Source of the DNA: Tetragonia tetragonoides
Lineage: Eukaryota > Streptophyta > Magnoliopsida > Caryophyllales > Aizoaceae
Length of the DNA stretch: 64,000 bases
Assembly (NCBI GenBank): GCA_038025085.1
Contig: CM076140.1
Coordinates: forward strand, 23,964,501 to 24,028,500
Direction of reading: 5' to 3'
In this document: positions 35,601 to 45,811 of the stretch, in pieces
Position numbering within the stretch: position 1 is the stretch's first letter
How the letters are laid out: each line of letters begins with the position of its first letter
Translations under genes and position numbers: made by a program
Notes under the pieces: model-generated
Databases searched by the model: none
Told to the model about the DNA's origin: nothing
The model's input: only the letters and a program-made list of their open reading frames with translations

Positions 35601-36335
35601 CCCAACTCCATGACCATTAGTCGGCTTTGGCCTACGGTCATGCGTATTTTGATGAGAAGAACTTCCTTCTTCACGCTTGTGCTTCCCGAGCACGGAATCT
35701 CTTCGACCCACAATTTTTTCCTGATTTAAAGCTGTATCATATGTCACTTGAAACGTGTCTGACTGACCCGCAACAAATCTCTGGATATCCCATTGCAGTC
35801 CATCCTCAAACCTCGAGACACGGTTTGCCTCGTCCGCAACCAAAAGTGGTGCGAACACCGCGAGTTCGTTAAACTTAGAGGCATATTCAGCGACTGGCAT
35901 CTTTCCTTGAGTTAGGTTCTCAAATTCTGCTTGTTCCAAACGACGAAGAGACCTAGGATAGAACCTTTCGCGAACCGCCTCCTTGAATCGAGTCCAGTTG
36001 AATCCAGGTTGTGCTACAAGTGAGGCACCCACATCATTCCACCACTAATTCGCCTCACCGCGTAAGTAGTAAGTGGCGCTGACGACTTTCTGGTCATTCG
36101 GCCGTCCAGTGGCCGCGAATAGCTTTTCAAAGTCAATGATCCACCCTTCCAGCTTGGTAGGATCAGCGCCTCCTTCAAAAGTTGGTGGCTTGAGAGCATC
36201 GAAATCCTTAAATGCTTTCGCAGCTGCGTCTTGTGCATTGTGTTGTTGTTCTTCCCTTTCGAGTTGATGCTCCATGAATTCAGCGACGTTAATGAAGGCG
36301 TCCTCGAGTCTAGTGATACGTGCATTTTGAGCCAT
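33879..36335 (-). pseudogene. Tekay-2 gag, protease and reverse transcriptase, single frame with one stop
   Basis: Encodes the structural and replicative polyprotein. Gag starts at the ATG at 36335 (MAQNARITRLEDAFINV) with PPTFEGGADPTKLEGWI. It hits one TAG (GEAN*WWNDV, 36042-36044) and continues in the same frame to 33879. Nucleocapsid knuckles are [13 protein letters not shown] and [14 protein letters not shown], separated from capsid by a poly-Asn run encoded by an AAC/GTT microsatellite. Protease has [12 protein letters not shown] has [15 protein letters not shown] (motif A intact) and [11 protein letters not shown] (motif C intact). Gag and pol share one frame, as in many plant chromoviruses, so no programmed frameshift is needed. 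Only one nonsense change affects this 819-codon stretch. Confidence 0.92.
35536..35600. repeat. (GTT)n microsatellite encoding poly-Asn in Tekay-2 gag
   Basis: A near-pure run of about 20 GTT units on the plus strand, coding 20 or so asparagines in gag. The corresponding Tekay-3 stretch is at a different place, after the knuckles. Confidence 0.9.
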
Positions 36336-36950
36336 CTTCGCAAGTTACGAGTTTCTGTAACGAGGAACAATCAATGGCATAAGGCCACTAATTAATCAAT
36401 GATATCCCAACTTTTTGGGTCACAACAAAAGAGACTTGGGTTATATCATAACCCGCTCTAGGCAATTATACTTAGCCAAATTTCAATAAATACTGACCTT
36501 GGTTCGAAGGTCTACTTTAGCAATTCCATGCTAATTCAAGTAAATAAGAAGCATAATATCGACATGCAGTTTATAAGGAGATGGGTCACAACTCAAAGGT
36601 TGTTCCGAATTTCAATCATGGCCTACATGCTTGGCCTAGTAACGAAGAATATGACCCAACTTGGTCCAATAGATGCAAAAATAACACCAAGCATAATTGA
36701 TCATATAGATGGAAATACTGTTGGTAAATAGCATATAAAGAGACATGTTCACAAATTCCCATAATAGCCATAATAAACATGCTTAATAATAAATAAGCAG
36801 AAGAATATTTATTGCATAACAATCATCATAGATATTTATTCGAAACTGATTAAAAGTCAAATTAACTAACATTTTTCAACATTTATTTGACCACGCAGGA
36901 TCATCATATAACGAGAAAAGAGTGAAAATCTAATCTAGTCTAGAAAAGTC
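36336..36950 (-). other. Tekay-2 spacer between extra ORF and gag
   Basis: About 615 bp with no supported gene. It is comparable in position and size to the spacers in Tekay-1 and Tekay-3. Confidence 0.5.
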
Positions 36951-37892
36951 TCAATCCAAGCTCATTGGGTTATCTCTCGACCCAGGGGGCGATGGATCTT
37001 CATCCTCCCTAAATGCTGGCTCTTTGCCCTTGCATCCACTAGTCGGGATATAGGGCGGACTGACTCTTGCCTTCTTACCAATAGGGGTAAAGAGGGCACG
37101 ATAGGTTCTAGCGTTCATATGTCTATGACGTTTAGGCTTCTTACAAGCCTCGCAGTAACCTGAAGGAAGTGGTGTAAGAACACCATGATGAAGCCAATCG
37201 TTTTCCGCGAGTTGGAGCTCCGCGGCAATGACTTCAAACTCTAGGAACCAACGATAACGGGGCTTTGCATAGCGGTTGTAGTTCGGCTTTCCATCCACGA
37301 TCATGTCACTATAGCGCTCCTTAAGACCTATCCATGGATTCTCCATGGGAATACCAGCAAGTGCTACAAAGATGTAGTAGGCAGGGTGCATGGTGAAGTT
37401 GTAGTCATGCAGGTACATATGCAAGGTGTCGTCGACCCGCTCCATGTAGTCAAAAACATGCTCCCCTTCCTGTACCCGAAACAAAAGCGGTGGGATGGGT
37501 GGGAACTCAATGTCGTCAGGAGTGATGTCTCGAGTCTGCACTGGCTCAGGTACAAAGAAAGACTCGCCATCCTCTATTGGCTCAGCAACTGGAGGTTCCA
37601 CTAGCTCATGAGCTGGAGACTCCACTGGCTCCTCGTGCTCCTCAGCAGGTGGTCCCCCGGATGAGTGAGAGTGACTCCCGCTAGGCTCTCCCAGAAAGTA
37701 CTCTAGACTCATCTCGGGATCCTCCTGCTCCTTGGGATCGGTGTAGGACAAAGGCTCGGAGTCCTCAGAAGGATCGGACTCGGAGGAAACAGTGCGAGGT
37801 GGCGACATCTGGTCCCAAGCAGGAAATAAATGCAGGTTGCCGACGTTCTTACGAGCCGTAGACTTTCTACAAGTCTGCCTCTGTCTTGCCAT
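36951..37892 (-). CDS. Extra ORF upstream of gag in Tekay-2, 313 aa, function unknown
   Basis: An intact sense-strand frame between PBS and gag. The N-terminus is basic (MARQRQTCRKSTARKNVG). Residues about 30-130 are Pro/Ser/Glu-rich and acidic, likely disordered (SSESDPSEDSEPL). A folded-looking centre follows (LLFRVQEGEHVFDYMERV, then MHPAYYIFVALAGIP, then NPWIGLKERYSDMI). The C-terminus has C247xxC250 within YCEACKKPKRHRH, then FTPIGKKARVSPPYIPTSGC. Tekay-1 and Tekay-3 have the same layout with the matching motif CKYCWTKKCKH or its remnant. It is not gag, and not part of pol. No signal peptide or membrane segment is evident. Candidate roles are a nucleic-acid-binding or regulatory accessory protein, by inference only. 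That this frame is open in a copy with broken gag-pol is notable. Confidence 0.75.
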   Translation of the reverse strand: MARQRQTCRKSTARKNVGNLHLFPAWDQMSPPRTVSSESDPSEDSEPLSYTDPKEQEDPEMSLEYFLGEPSGSHSHSSGGPPAEEHEEPVESPAHELVEPPVAEPIEDGESFFVPEPVQTRDITPDDIEFPPIPPLLFRVQEGEHVFDYMERVDDTLHMYLHDYNFTMHPAYYIFVALAGIPMENPWIGLKERYSDMIVDGKPNYNRYAKPRYRWFLEFEVIAAELQLAENDWLHHGVLTPLPSGYCEACKKPKRHRHMNARTYRALFTPIGKKARVSPPYIPTSGCKGKEPAFREDEDPSPPGSRDNPMSLD

Positions 37893-38067
37893 TTACAATG
37901 AGCAATCACGTAGTAAGTAACTATAAACCACAACTGAAAGTGATTTCAACTAAACTCGATCTAAAACAAAACTTAACGGCTTTAAAGTTACATTTTAATT
38001 TCCCATCAGTTATTACTAATCTTATTTAACAAATTTTATTAACTTAGGCAGCTTTTAAACCTAGGGG

Positions 38068-38077
38068 TTTGATACCA
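38068..38077 (-). promoter_or_regulatory. Tekay-2 primer binding site, variant
   Basis: Minus strand TGGTATCAAACC, two bases after LTR end TGTTACA. It differs from the initiator-Met-type TGGTATCAGAGC of Tekay-1/-3 at two positions. Confidence 0.75.
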
Positions 38078-38079
38078 CT

Positions 38080-40748
38080 TGTAACACCCCCCGAATTCGC
38101 AACGATTTCCGGGGCCGCCTGGCGTCATTATCCATGACCCGACGCCTCTAAACCGTCCCAAACCTGGGGGTTGTGCCACTGCCACATTTATCGCTAAGGA
38201 ATAAATGCGAAGCAGAAAGAAATTGCTAGGTATAAAAGATCCTACTAAACTGAAAAGGAAACTTAAACATTAATAATTGAAATTGTCTAAATGGTGAGAT
38301 AACATGAGTAATCTTATTACAATCTTTTCAAAAGGAATATCTAAACCCAACAGCGGAAAATAAAGACAAGTGAGCTCTAAGGCAAATCTAAGCCAACTCC
38401 AAAGACGATCTTATTGGACATTACTGCACATTTAATTTCCATGACGAAAATAGCAAAAATAACATTTCGAAAACCCTTACCTTGGAATTTGAGAAGAATC
38501 ATTGAAATTCATTTGCATACGCAGGTAATCAAATAGTTCAAGCACGCACAATCGGTCAGATTATTATAATCTTTTTAAAATGATCAAACCACAATAATTA
38601 CAATAAGTCATCTGAAGAGAATTAAGAGAGTGATAATAGATCGAGGGCGTACACTCACGACATCTATGGAGGTTATCACCTCAAATTAATAATAATGCCA
38701 TGGACTTAAAGACTCTAGTGTGCACTCTACCTCAAATGCAACTCATGGTTAACAAGAGGACTTATATAATGGGGAATGATCCGTCCCGAACACAAACATC
38801 GCTGTGTCCATAATGAAATAGATACTTTGGGAATCACTCATCCCCGGACTACAAAAAATGCATGTGCAGTCTCGATGCGCGACTACTCCTACGGAACCAA
38901 TAGGAGTCTTAATCTCTTATTAATTCATTTACATGCAAAGGGTCTAAATAAAGACTAAGGCACTAAGAGGCCAACATGCTTACTCATATACAAGCTATCG
39001 CTTTATGAATTGCTAAGCATAACCACTCGATTAATCATCACCAAATCCTAATCAGGATTCTAACATGCTTTTAGCATAATTCACATTCCAATTAAAAAAC
39101 ATATTCAAAAATGATTCAAATAAGGCAATTAATTCAATTTAGCTTGACATAAGCCATAATACATTCTATTGCCACAAATAGCCTAATTAACATTTAGTTC
39201 TCATATCACAATATAGTTCAAATCTAAACATGCTATAATTGAAACATGTTATAGTAATTATAATTAAAGGCATAATTGAATAATTAAAGCAATTCAACAT
39301 GCTTTCCATAATTAAACGTAAATTGCCATTTAACACATATCACATCAAAATATTTTGTTTTGGGATAGGAAAAAGGTAAGCTCGTTAGCTTACCACTGAA
39401 TTACGCTCCTAGATTCTGTCGAGAACGTTCACTATTGACGGGACTACGAACGATCTTCGGTTCCTAATTAATATTAACTAAAAACATAATCAGATGCGGA
39501 ATTGAAAATGCAAATGAACTCTAAATTCAGATATGATACATTTATTAAATTCCTTGCATTTTTCCAGTCGAAATAGGCTTTTGAAATTCGACAATCGAAT
39601 TTGTAAAACTTTTTAAACAATCAAAATACGAAATCAAATTCACTGAAATTTGAAAATTAAATCTGAAAATAAATAATTAATTTTGAAATTATCAAGAACA
39701 CTTAAAACTTCGAAAATCGATTTCCCTCCAATTGGTCACGACCATGGCCACCCATAAGGGCCCATGGCTCGGCCATCACCAGGACACCACTCACCGGCCA
39801 TGGCGGCGCCGGAGGTGGCGCTGGTGGCGCACGGCAGGAGAGAGAAAGAGAGTGACGGGAGAGGGGAAAACAGAGGGGAGAGAGAGCGAGACGACGCCAT
39901 CAAGGGTGGCCTGCAACCGCACCGCCGTGGCCATCCCCGACGAGGGATGACGCGGCCTCAGGCGACGGTGGCCTTGCCTTGGTGGCCGGCATTGTTCCGA
40001 CCGGAAACAGAGGAGAGAGAGAGAGATCGAAACAGAGGAGAGAGAGATAGAGAACGTGGTGGCTGGCGGCTTAGCACCGCCGCCTTGGCCTAGTCAACCA
40101 CCTACCCACCATGGCCGACCATTAGGTGGCGGTTGGGTGGTGGTGCGACCTTCATTGGCGCAACAAGAAAATAGGGGAGAGGGAATGTGAGAGAGAGAGA
40201 GAGAGCGCGGCGGTGGGCCGAGCCCACGTCGCCGGCGACGCACCTTCACGGTGGTGAGATGATGACAATGGCAGCAGCAAGGGGAGGGGGAAGGAGAGAG
40301 TGATCGGTGAGAGAGAGAGGGAAGAGAAGAAAATGAAATGGGAGAGGAGTGAGAGACCCGTGAGAGTGAGAGAGAGAGAGAGAGAGTGGGTGAGTGGTTT
40401 GACTCAGCTTTGACCCTCCTTATATTGACCATTGGTCAATCTTGCTTCACTCCCCATATCACTCCCTTACTTAAGACTAATTGATTACATTAAATCAATT
40501 ATGCACAAATCACTCAACACTAAATCAGAATTTTATTTTGAAATCTCCCACATAAATAAATCAATTTATTTAAATAATAAGTCCCCCTAAATATCTGAAT
40601 AATTAAAATCCATAATATTTATTATTAGGATTTTAATATTAATTATGGGAATTATCCATCCATAATTAGTAATTCAAATAATCGTAATATAATTACGATT
40701 AATTATATGAAAATTCTTTTTATAAATATAGAAAATATCGGGGTATCA
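38080..40748 (-). repeat. Tekay-2 5' LTR (2669 bp)
   Basis: TGTAACACCCCCC to GGGGTATCA, collinear with 28692-31460. On the minus strand it carries the promoter, with the TATA-like box near 40426-40419. The GA/GC-rich leader block is at 39745-40390. Followed at once by the CACACTG target copy. Confidence 0.92.
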
Positions 40749-40755
40749 CACACTG
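40749..40755. repeat. Right target duplication of Tekay-2 (CACACTG)
   Basis: Identical to 28685-28691 and directly adjacent to the LTR end. Confidence 0.8.
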
Positions 40756-42318
40756 GAGGACCAAAAAAGGCCGAGTCCCCCACTACTACCTACAAAATCA
40801 ACCTCAACAAAATGAGCAAAATGCATGGAGTTTGACAGAGCTTCTATAGTTGCTACATTACACTTCATCTCAGACAGAAACAAAATACTTGGTTTATACT
40901 TGCGGACTATCCATTTCAGGAAGGGGACTGTGGGGGAGTCCACACCATTTAACCCCCGACAGTTCCAAGATAGGATATTCATGGAGACTTGGGTGGCTGT
41001 GTCTTGCCAGCCACCATAACCTCAGAGAGTGAGACATTTCCTTCCTTGAGTAATTCCGCCAGACTGGTCGACTCAGCTTCGTGTTTCCTCTTCTTTTCCA
41101 ACAAAAAAATCATAGCTTCCCTTTCCTGAGCTAGTTTCGAGCCATTAGAGCTAACAGTGAACCTGTGACAATTTTCAAATTCCGAGAGAGAGGTGCTGTC
41201 CGATTCCCAAACCTTTCTCTTTCCCCTAATACATCCATCCTTTGAGCATACTAAGCAAGTTTTTCCCTTTGAGGAAATCACTAACAACCTCACGCTTTTT
41301 ACGAACCCAGCTAAACTTTGAGGACAAGGCAGGAACATGCATTACATATTTTTGTCCCTTCCAGGGGTCCAAAGTCAACAAGAGACTCCAGTGAGCTGCC
41401 TCCAGTGGAGATAACAGCAGATGAGGGGTGAGTGAGGGGTCCCTAGAGGTTTGTTGTAGTGGTGAGAGATTCTGAAAAAGCCGAGGAGTTTATGTGGAGA
41501 TGGAGGTTAAAAGGGAAGTCTTGATCAGAGTGATAGTTGGGTAGGAGTGGTGGGTCATCTGGGGAGGGGGCCAGGATAGGAAGAGGATTTGGTGGGGATT
41601 CTGTGGCTGGGATTATGTCCATTGGTCTCCCGAGTTGGTTTCCAGTAGATGAACCAAGGTCCATGCTTCCAGGGGACCAGGCATTTTCAAAGTTTATGTT
41701 CTTGGTTGGGCCTGGTACAAAAGTGAAACAGGGTGGAAAGTTGTCGTGGGCTGGATCAGTTAGCACATGTAAACGGTCTGCCAATTTGTTGGACCAAAAA
41801 TTTGGGTCATGGTAGAGAGTTTCTTCAGGATAACGTGCCATTGAGAAAACAGGGTATGATGTACAGTTAGTTGGAGGGTTTGGCAGGGGCTTGGAAAGCA
41901 TTGTGTTTGGCCAGTTCAAGTAATGCTCTAACTGGAGTAAAGGCGGGTAGTTGGGGACTTGTTTATGGGGAAGAGCAGTATTAAAGGGGGAGATAACATT
42001 ATTCAAGAAAAGTAGAGGATAAACATCATTACCTGCATATGGAAGATTGCAATTTGCAGGGATATTTCAGCAGCACTCACTAAGCCTCGCCAAATTTGCA
42101 TTTAATGGAAGAGACGTTTGGGGTAAAGCTAGATTAGGGGTCATAATACACCTCAACTCCTGCTTAGATAGGCCAGAATAGTCTCCATTAATATTAAGCT
42201 CTACTTGATCATAAAGGAGCTGATTAAAAAGTCGCTTTTGCCCTTGCTTGTGAGACGGTCCATCTCCACCTTGACCAGTCAAATACCTTGATGAGGGGCA
42301 TGGCCCTGGAGGTAGGTG
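40749..42318 (-). pseudogene. LINE-1 5' part: start of ORF2 endonuclease and upstream ORF1-like region
   Basis: Resumes LINE-1 beyond Tekay-2. The frame 40982-40746 starts MNILSWNCRGLNG, the canonical beginning of plant L1 endonucleases, with LFLSEMKC (the catalytic Glu region) and GGLGLFW. It is in frame with the other side of the Tekay-2 insertion. Upstream, 42282-42067 and 42006-41443 encode a proline-rich, low-complexity protein portion, as in the variable tail of plant LINE ORF1. The frame 41338-40979 includes CLVCSKDGC and a Lys/Glu-rich segment. I see no clear zinc knuckle or RNA-binding domain. The 5' end is cut by Tekay-3 at 42319. Confidence 0.75.
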
Positions 42319-42626
42319 TGATACCCCAATATTTTCTATAATTATTATATTAATTTATAAATGATTGATAAATAGTTTTTGAGATTAAATCATATATTCA
42401 TTTAAAGGATTCGATTTATTCAATTAAAGCCATAATAATATTAATTATTATTATGGGACTTTCATAAATTGCCTTTATCAATTTTGAGGAGTTTAATTAA
42501 AATGTTTTATATATGAATAAGAATTATTCATATTGTTTTAATTAGTTTTAATTAGCTATTTAAATCAGAAAATTAGTAAATAAATTCCCAAACCTAATAG
42601 TCTTTGACTTGAGTTGACTAAGGGCC

Positions 42627-42634
42627 TATATAAA
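42627..42634 (+). promoter_or_regulatory. TATA box of the Tekay-3 5' LTR
   Basis: TATATAAA in GGGCCTATATAAAGAAAAAG, 308 bp into the LTR. It would drive RNA starting near 42660. In the 3' LTR the same site reads CCTATGCAAAG (about 53948-53958), so that copy has lost its TATA box. Confidence 0.7.
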
Positions 42635-42719
42635 GAAAAAGAGGAGACAATTGATCAGTTTGCACAACTGATCAAACCCTCAAGCATTCTCCCACAAAAC
42701 TCACGCAACTCTCTCTCCC

Positions 42720-43110
42720 CTCGGTTTGCCCACAAGAGAACCACCACCGGCCTCCCAAACCGCCGCCGGTAAGCCCCTCTCTTCTCTCTCTCTCCTTCTC
42801 TTTCTTTTTCTCTCTTTCTCTCACCGCGGCCCTCTCCTTCGCGCGCCCTCGCGCGCGGCCATCTGGTCGTCGGACCACCGCCTGACCACCGAGCCGACGC
42901 CCAGGTGGTGACCGGTGGGTGGCCGACCGTCCCCCGCCCTCTCTCTCTCTCTCTCTCTCTCGCGCGCGTTCTCCCTTTCTCTCTCTTTCGCGTTTTCTCT
43001 CTCCTCTCTTCGTCGGAGCTCTAGCGACCACCACCACCGGCCATGGTGGCCAGTGGGTGGTGGCGGTGATGATGGGTCGGGTTATAGGTTCCATGCATGG
43101 GTACCCGTGA
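42720..43110 (+). repeat. CT-rich/GC-rich leader block of the Tekay-3 5' LTR
   Basis: CT tracts (42776-42822 and 42941-42962) alternate with GGCCATGGTGGCC-type inverted repeats and CCGCCGCCGGTAAG. It lies just downstream of the TATA box. It is a GC-rich island in an otherwise AT-rich LTR, and its open frames are artefacts. Confidence 0.75.
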
Positions 43111-44903
43111 CCTAGACCTAGTTTTATAGTTGGGGTGTCGTTTTTATATTTTTCGTAATTATTAATTCGATTTTCAGTATTTTCGATTTAATGTTTTTAT
43201 TTTTCTGCACTCATTCGGAATCGGAATTCAGATTTTCAAAAACCTAGATTTGTTGAAATAAATCAAGGAATTTAATAAAGTTATCAGACTGATATTTCGC
43301 TACTGTTTGCATTTTTGTATTTACATAATACTGATTCGGTAATTGTTTTTAAATAGGACCTAACGAGCAAGCGTGATTATCGTCCACCATTGGAGCATAC
43401 ATACTGTTGGTAGCGTATTAGTGGTAAACGCTCATGCCTATCTCCTTCTAAAGCCCCATCAAAAACTATTTTGATGTGTTATGTGCTAATTGGGAATTTG
43501 TTGTGAATTTAATATGCAAAGCATGATTAAATTATATCGTCGTTATTATGAGATTTCTTAAGCATGGTTACTGCTGTAAATATGAATTATAATTAGCATG
43601 TTGATGTTAGCATATTTTGGGAATTAATTAGTCCATATGATGATTATTGGACAATTGTTGAATGGTGAATTATTAGTATTATTATGCTATTAATTATATG
43701 CTAATTGGTATGGGTATTATTGAGTGCTATTGAGCACCTATATATTATCGTTGAATGTCTTTGGTGATTTGTGAATTTTCGGATATCATATTACCCTACC
43801 GAAGTGCTGCAGAAATTGTGCTAGACATTGCTTGTCATCATTATTGAACTATCGTCGTTATTGAATTAAAGCATGTTTAATTCTCATCGTATTGAATTAT
43901 CGTTATCGTCATTATTTACTATTTATTTTTCAAGAGCATGAAATAAATTAGTAAGTCATGGTCTCGTAGTACCACTTATGTCAACCAATGCAAATTATAT
44001 GAATTGAATTAAATGAGAGTAAGACTCCTAATGGATCCCTAGGAGTAGTCGAGCAATCGGGATTGCACCTAATGGTGTAGTTCAAGGGATGAGTGATTCC
44101 CAAGATACTTATGGACACCTCACAGTGTGTCTGGGACGGATCATTCCCCATTTATTATGTCCTCTAGGCTCGTGTAGTTGTACTAGAGGTAGTGTGCACA
44201 CTAGAGTCATTAAGTCCATGGCATGATTGTATCTTCAATGAACAGTATGGGTAATCACTGTTCCATTTGCTCTCTTACATCTCTCTAATCAAGACGAATT
44301 GTCTAAGTCGTATTTCGTATGATCACTATACAAGAATTGTATATAAAAGAATGTCGTTATGCGTATGCTTGATTATATGCGTATGTGCGTATGCAAATGA
44401 ATCAATGATTCTTCTAAAACCTTAGGTAAGGTTTGCGAAATGTTTTTACTGGGTACGGATGAAGTTTATTCACTTTATCTGATTTTTGTTTCTCTTTTAT
44501 TTCTTTTCTTTTCTTCTGTATTTTGTTTCCGTCACGGAAACCAAAGTGCAGGTTTAGTTGATTGAGGACGTACAGCTTGGAAGGTAGAGTTGGCGTTGAC
44601 TTTTAGAACTCTTTCTGTTCAGTTAGATCGTTGGGATTTTATTGGATTTAGCCCTTCGAAGGCAAGTTGCAATAAATTGGTTTAATGGTTTTAGCTCGTT
44701 ATATAGACAACTCTGATATTAACTGTTTAGTTTCCTTAGAAGCTCCTTTTGATGCTAGTCTTTCTTTCTGCTTAGCATTTACTCCTTAGTGATAAATGTT
44801 GCAGTAGCTACCCTCGATTTTGGGACGGTTTAGCGGTGTCGAGTCGTGCACAACGACGTCGATAGTTCCCGGGAAATGGTTGCGAATTCGGGGGTGTTAC
44901 AAA

Positions 44904-44915
44904 TGGTATCAGAGC
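44904..44915 (+). promoter_or_regulatory. Tekay-3 primer binding site
   Basis: TGGTATCAGAGC two bases after the LTR end. Complementary type to the 3' end of initiator tRNA-Met. Confidence 0.92.
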
Positions 44916-45094
44916 CCTAGGTTTAAAAAGGTTGCTTAGAATTAATTAATGAATTAATAAAGATTAGTTTCATTTTGGGGAAAATAAAATATAATTAAAG
45001 TCGTTGAGGGTAGTAGTCCTAGAAGATAGGAATTATTTGAAATCACTTTGCTTGTGATTTATAAAGTTCTTATTGTTTGATTGTATACCTGTAG

Positions 45095-45540
45095 ATGGTA
45101 AAGACAAGAGTTACTACGCGGATGACGACTGCACACCAAAGGGCACGCGCCCTAGTTCACCGTGCACAACCTATAGAGTATGTCGCTTCATCGGATAGCG
45201 AGTCAACCGAAAACGATGCGAATGTGCGCCACGAGGCCGCGCAAGACCGCGCCGCGCACGAAGAGGACGCGCGTGACGAGGCCGCACGCCCCGCGCCGAT
45301 TCCCGCGCCAATACCCGCGCCTGTTGCCGCACCCGCCGCACATGTAATTGATAAAGAGGAAGATCCCTTTGAGTCCGAGCCTGCGTATACACCACCGGAA
45401 GAGAATGATGATATGCCGGATTTAGAAGATACTAGTGCCGAGAGCGACAACAACATTGCGCCTACTCCTGCACCTACTGGTGCACCTACTCCTGCTGCAA
45501 ATTGGTCTCCTCTTGTGGATCCATTCTTTGCTACTGATGC
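45095..45540 (+). pseudogene. Tekay-3 extra ORF, 5' half
   Basis: Begins MVKTRVTTRMTTAHQRARA, closely matching the Tekay-1 start, with EYVASSDSESTENDAN and an Ala/Pro/acidic-rich stretch (PAPIPAPIPAPVAAPAAHV), then DDMPDLEDTSAESDNN. The frame is open up to the insertion junction at 45541. It then runs on into foreign LTR sequence and stops at 45592, giving a chimeric 165-codon frame. Only the first 149 or so codons are native. The acidic, disordered-looking N-terminal half is the less conserved part of the protein. It is separated from its C-terminus by the 45541-47911 element and an accompanying deletion. Confidence 0.75.
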
Positions 45541-45605
45541 TATATCCCTTTTATTGTGTTATTTATCAAAAATACAGAAAATCCCTAAATAAATCACATC
45601 AACTT

Positions 45606-45617
45606 GGTATCAGAGCT
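45606..45617 (+). promoter_or_regulatory. Primer binding site of the nested Ty3-like element
   Basis: TGGTATCAGAGC immediately after the truncated 5' LTR copy. Confidence 0.85.
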
Positions 45618-45811
45618 AAAGGTTTGAGCTTTCTTAAGCTTAAACAACCATGATCCTGAGCTTAAACACGACAACATCCACCCTTTGTCCAGGAAAACAG
45701 CCAAGAAACCCCCAATAAGCCAACAACCGAAGCCATGGGTGACCCCAACTATATGGCAAAGTTGTTAACTGCCATGGAGGATCTAATGGCGTCTTTCCAG
45801 TTTCAAGAAGG

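Larger units (their letters stand above)
28692..40748 (-). mobile_element. Tekay-2: chromovirus, near-complete
   Basis: A minus-strand element 12.06 kb long with two full LTRs (28692-31460 and 38080-40748), target duplications on both sides, a PBS, an intact extra ORF (36951-37892) and gag-pol (31829-36335). Gag-pol is one frame apart from three nonsense changes and a single frameshift. The LTRs differ at roughly 5 percent in the first 170 bp by eye, mostly C/T and G/A. It inserted into the LINE-1 endonuclease region. It is related to but distinct from the Tekay-1/-3 family: the LTR termini and pol are alike, while LTR interiors differ. Confidence 0.93.
24727..42318 (-). mobile_element. LINE-1: plant L1-type retrotransposon, interrupted
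   Basis: A minus-strand LINE in two pieces, 24727-28691 (3' part) and 40749-42318 (5' part), separated by Tekay-2. The junction restores the endonuclease reading frame if Tekay-2 and one duplicated 7-bp target are removed. Total visible length is about 5.5 kb. It ends 3' in an A-rich tail (T-rich on the plus strand, 24727-24742). Its 5' end is cut by Tekay-3 at 42318. Domains run endonuclease, RT, zf-RVT, then an RNase H-like C-terminus, as in plant L1 elements. Several frameshifts make it a pseudogene. Confidence 0.88.
42319..44901 (+). repeat. Tekay-3 5' LTR (2583 bp)
   Basis: TGATACCCCAATATTTTC to GAATTCGGGGGTGTTACA. It is collinear with 53643-55134 and, inverted, with 11858-14520. The TATA box is at 42627-42634, then a CT-rich, GC-rich leader block (42715-43110), then a long AT-rich R/U5 with no gene. 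Confidence 0.92.
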
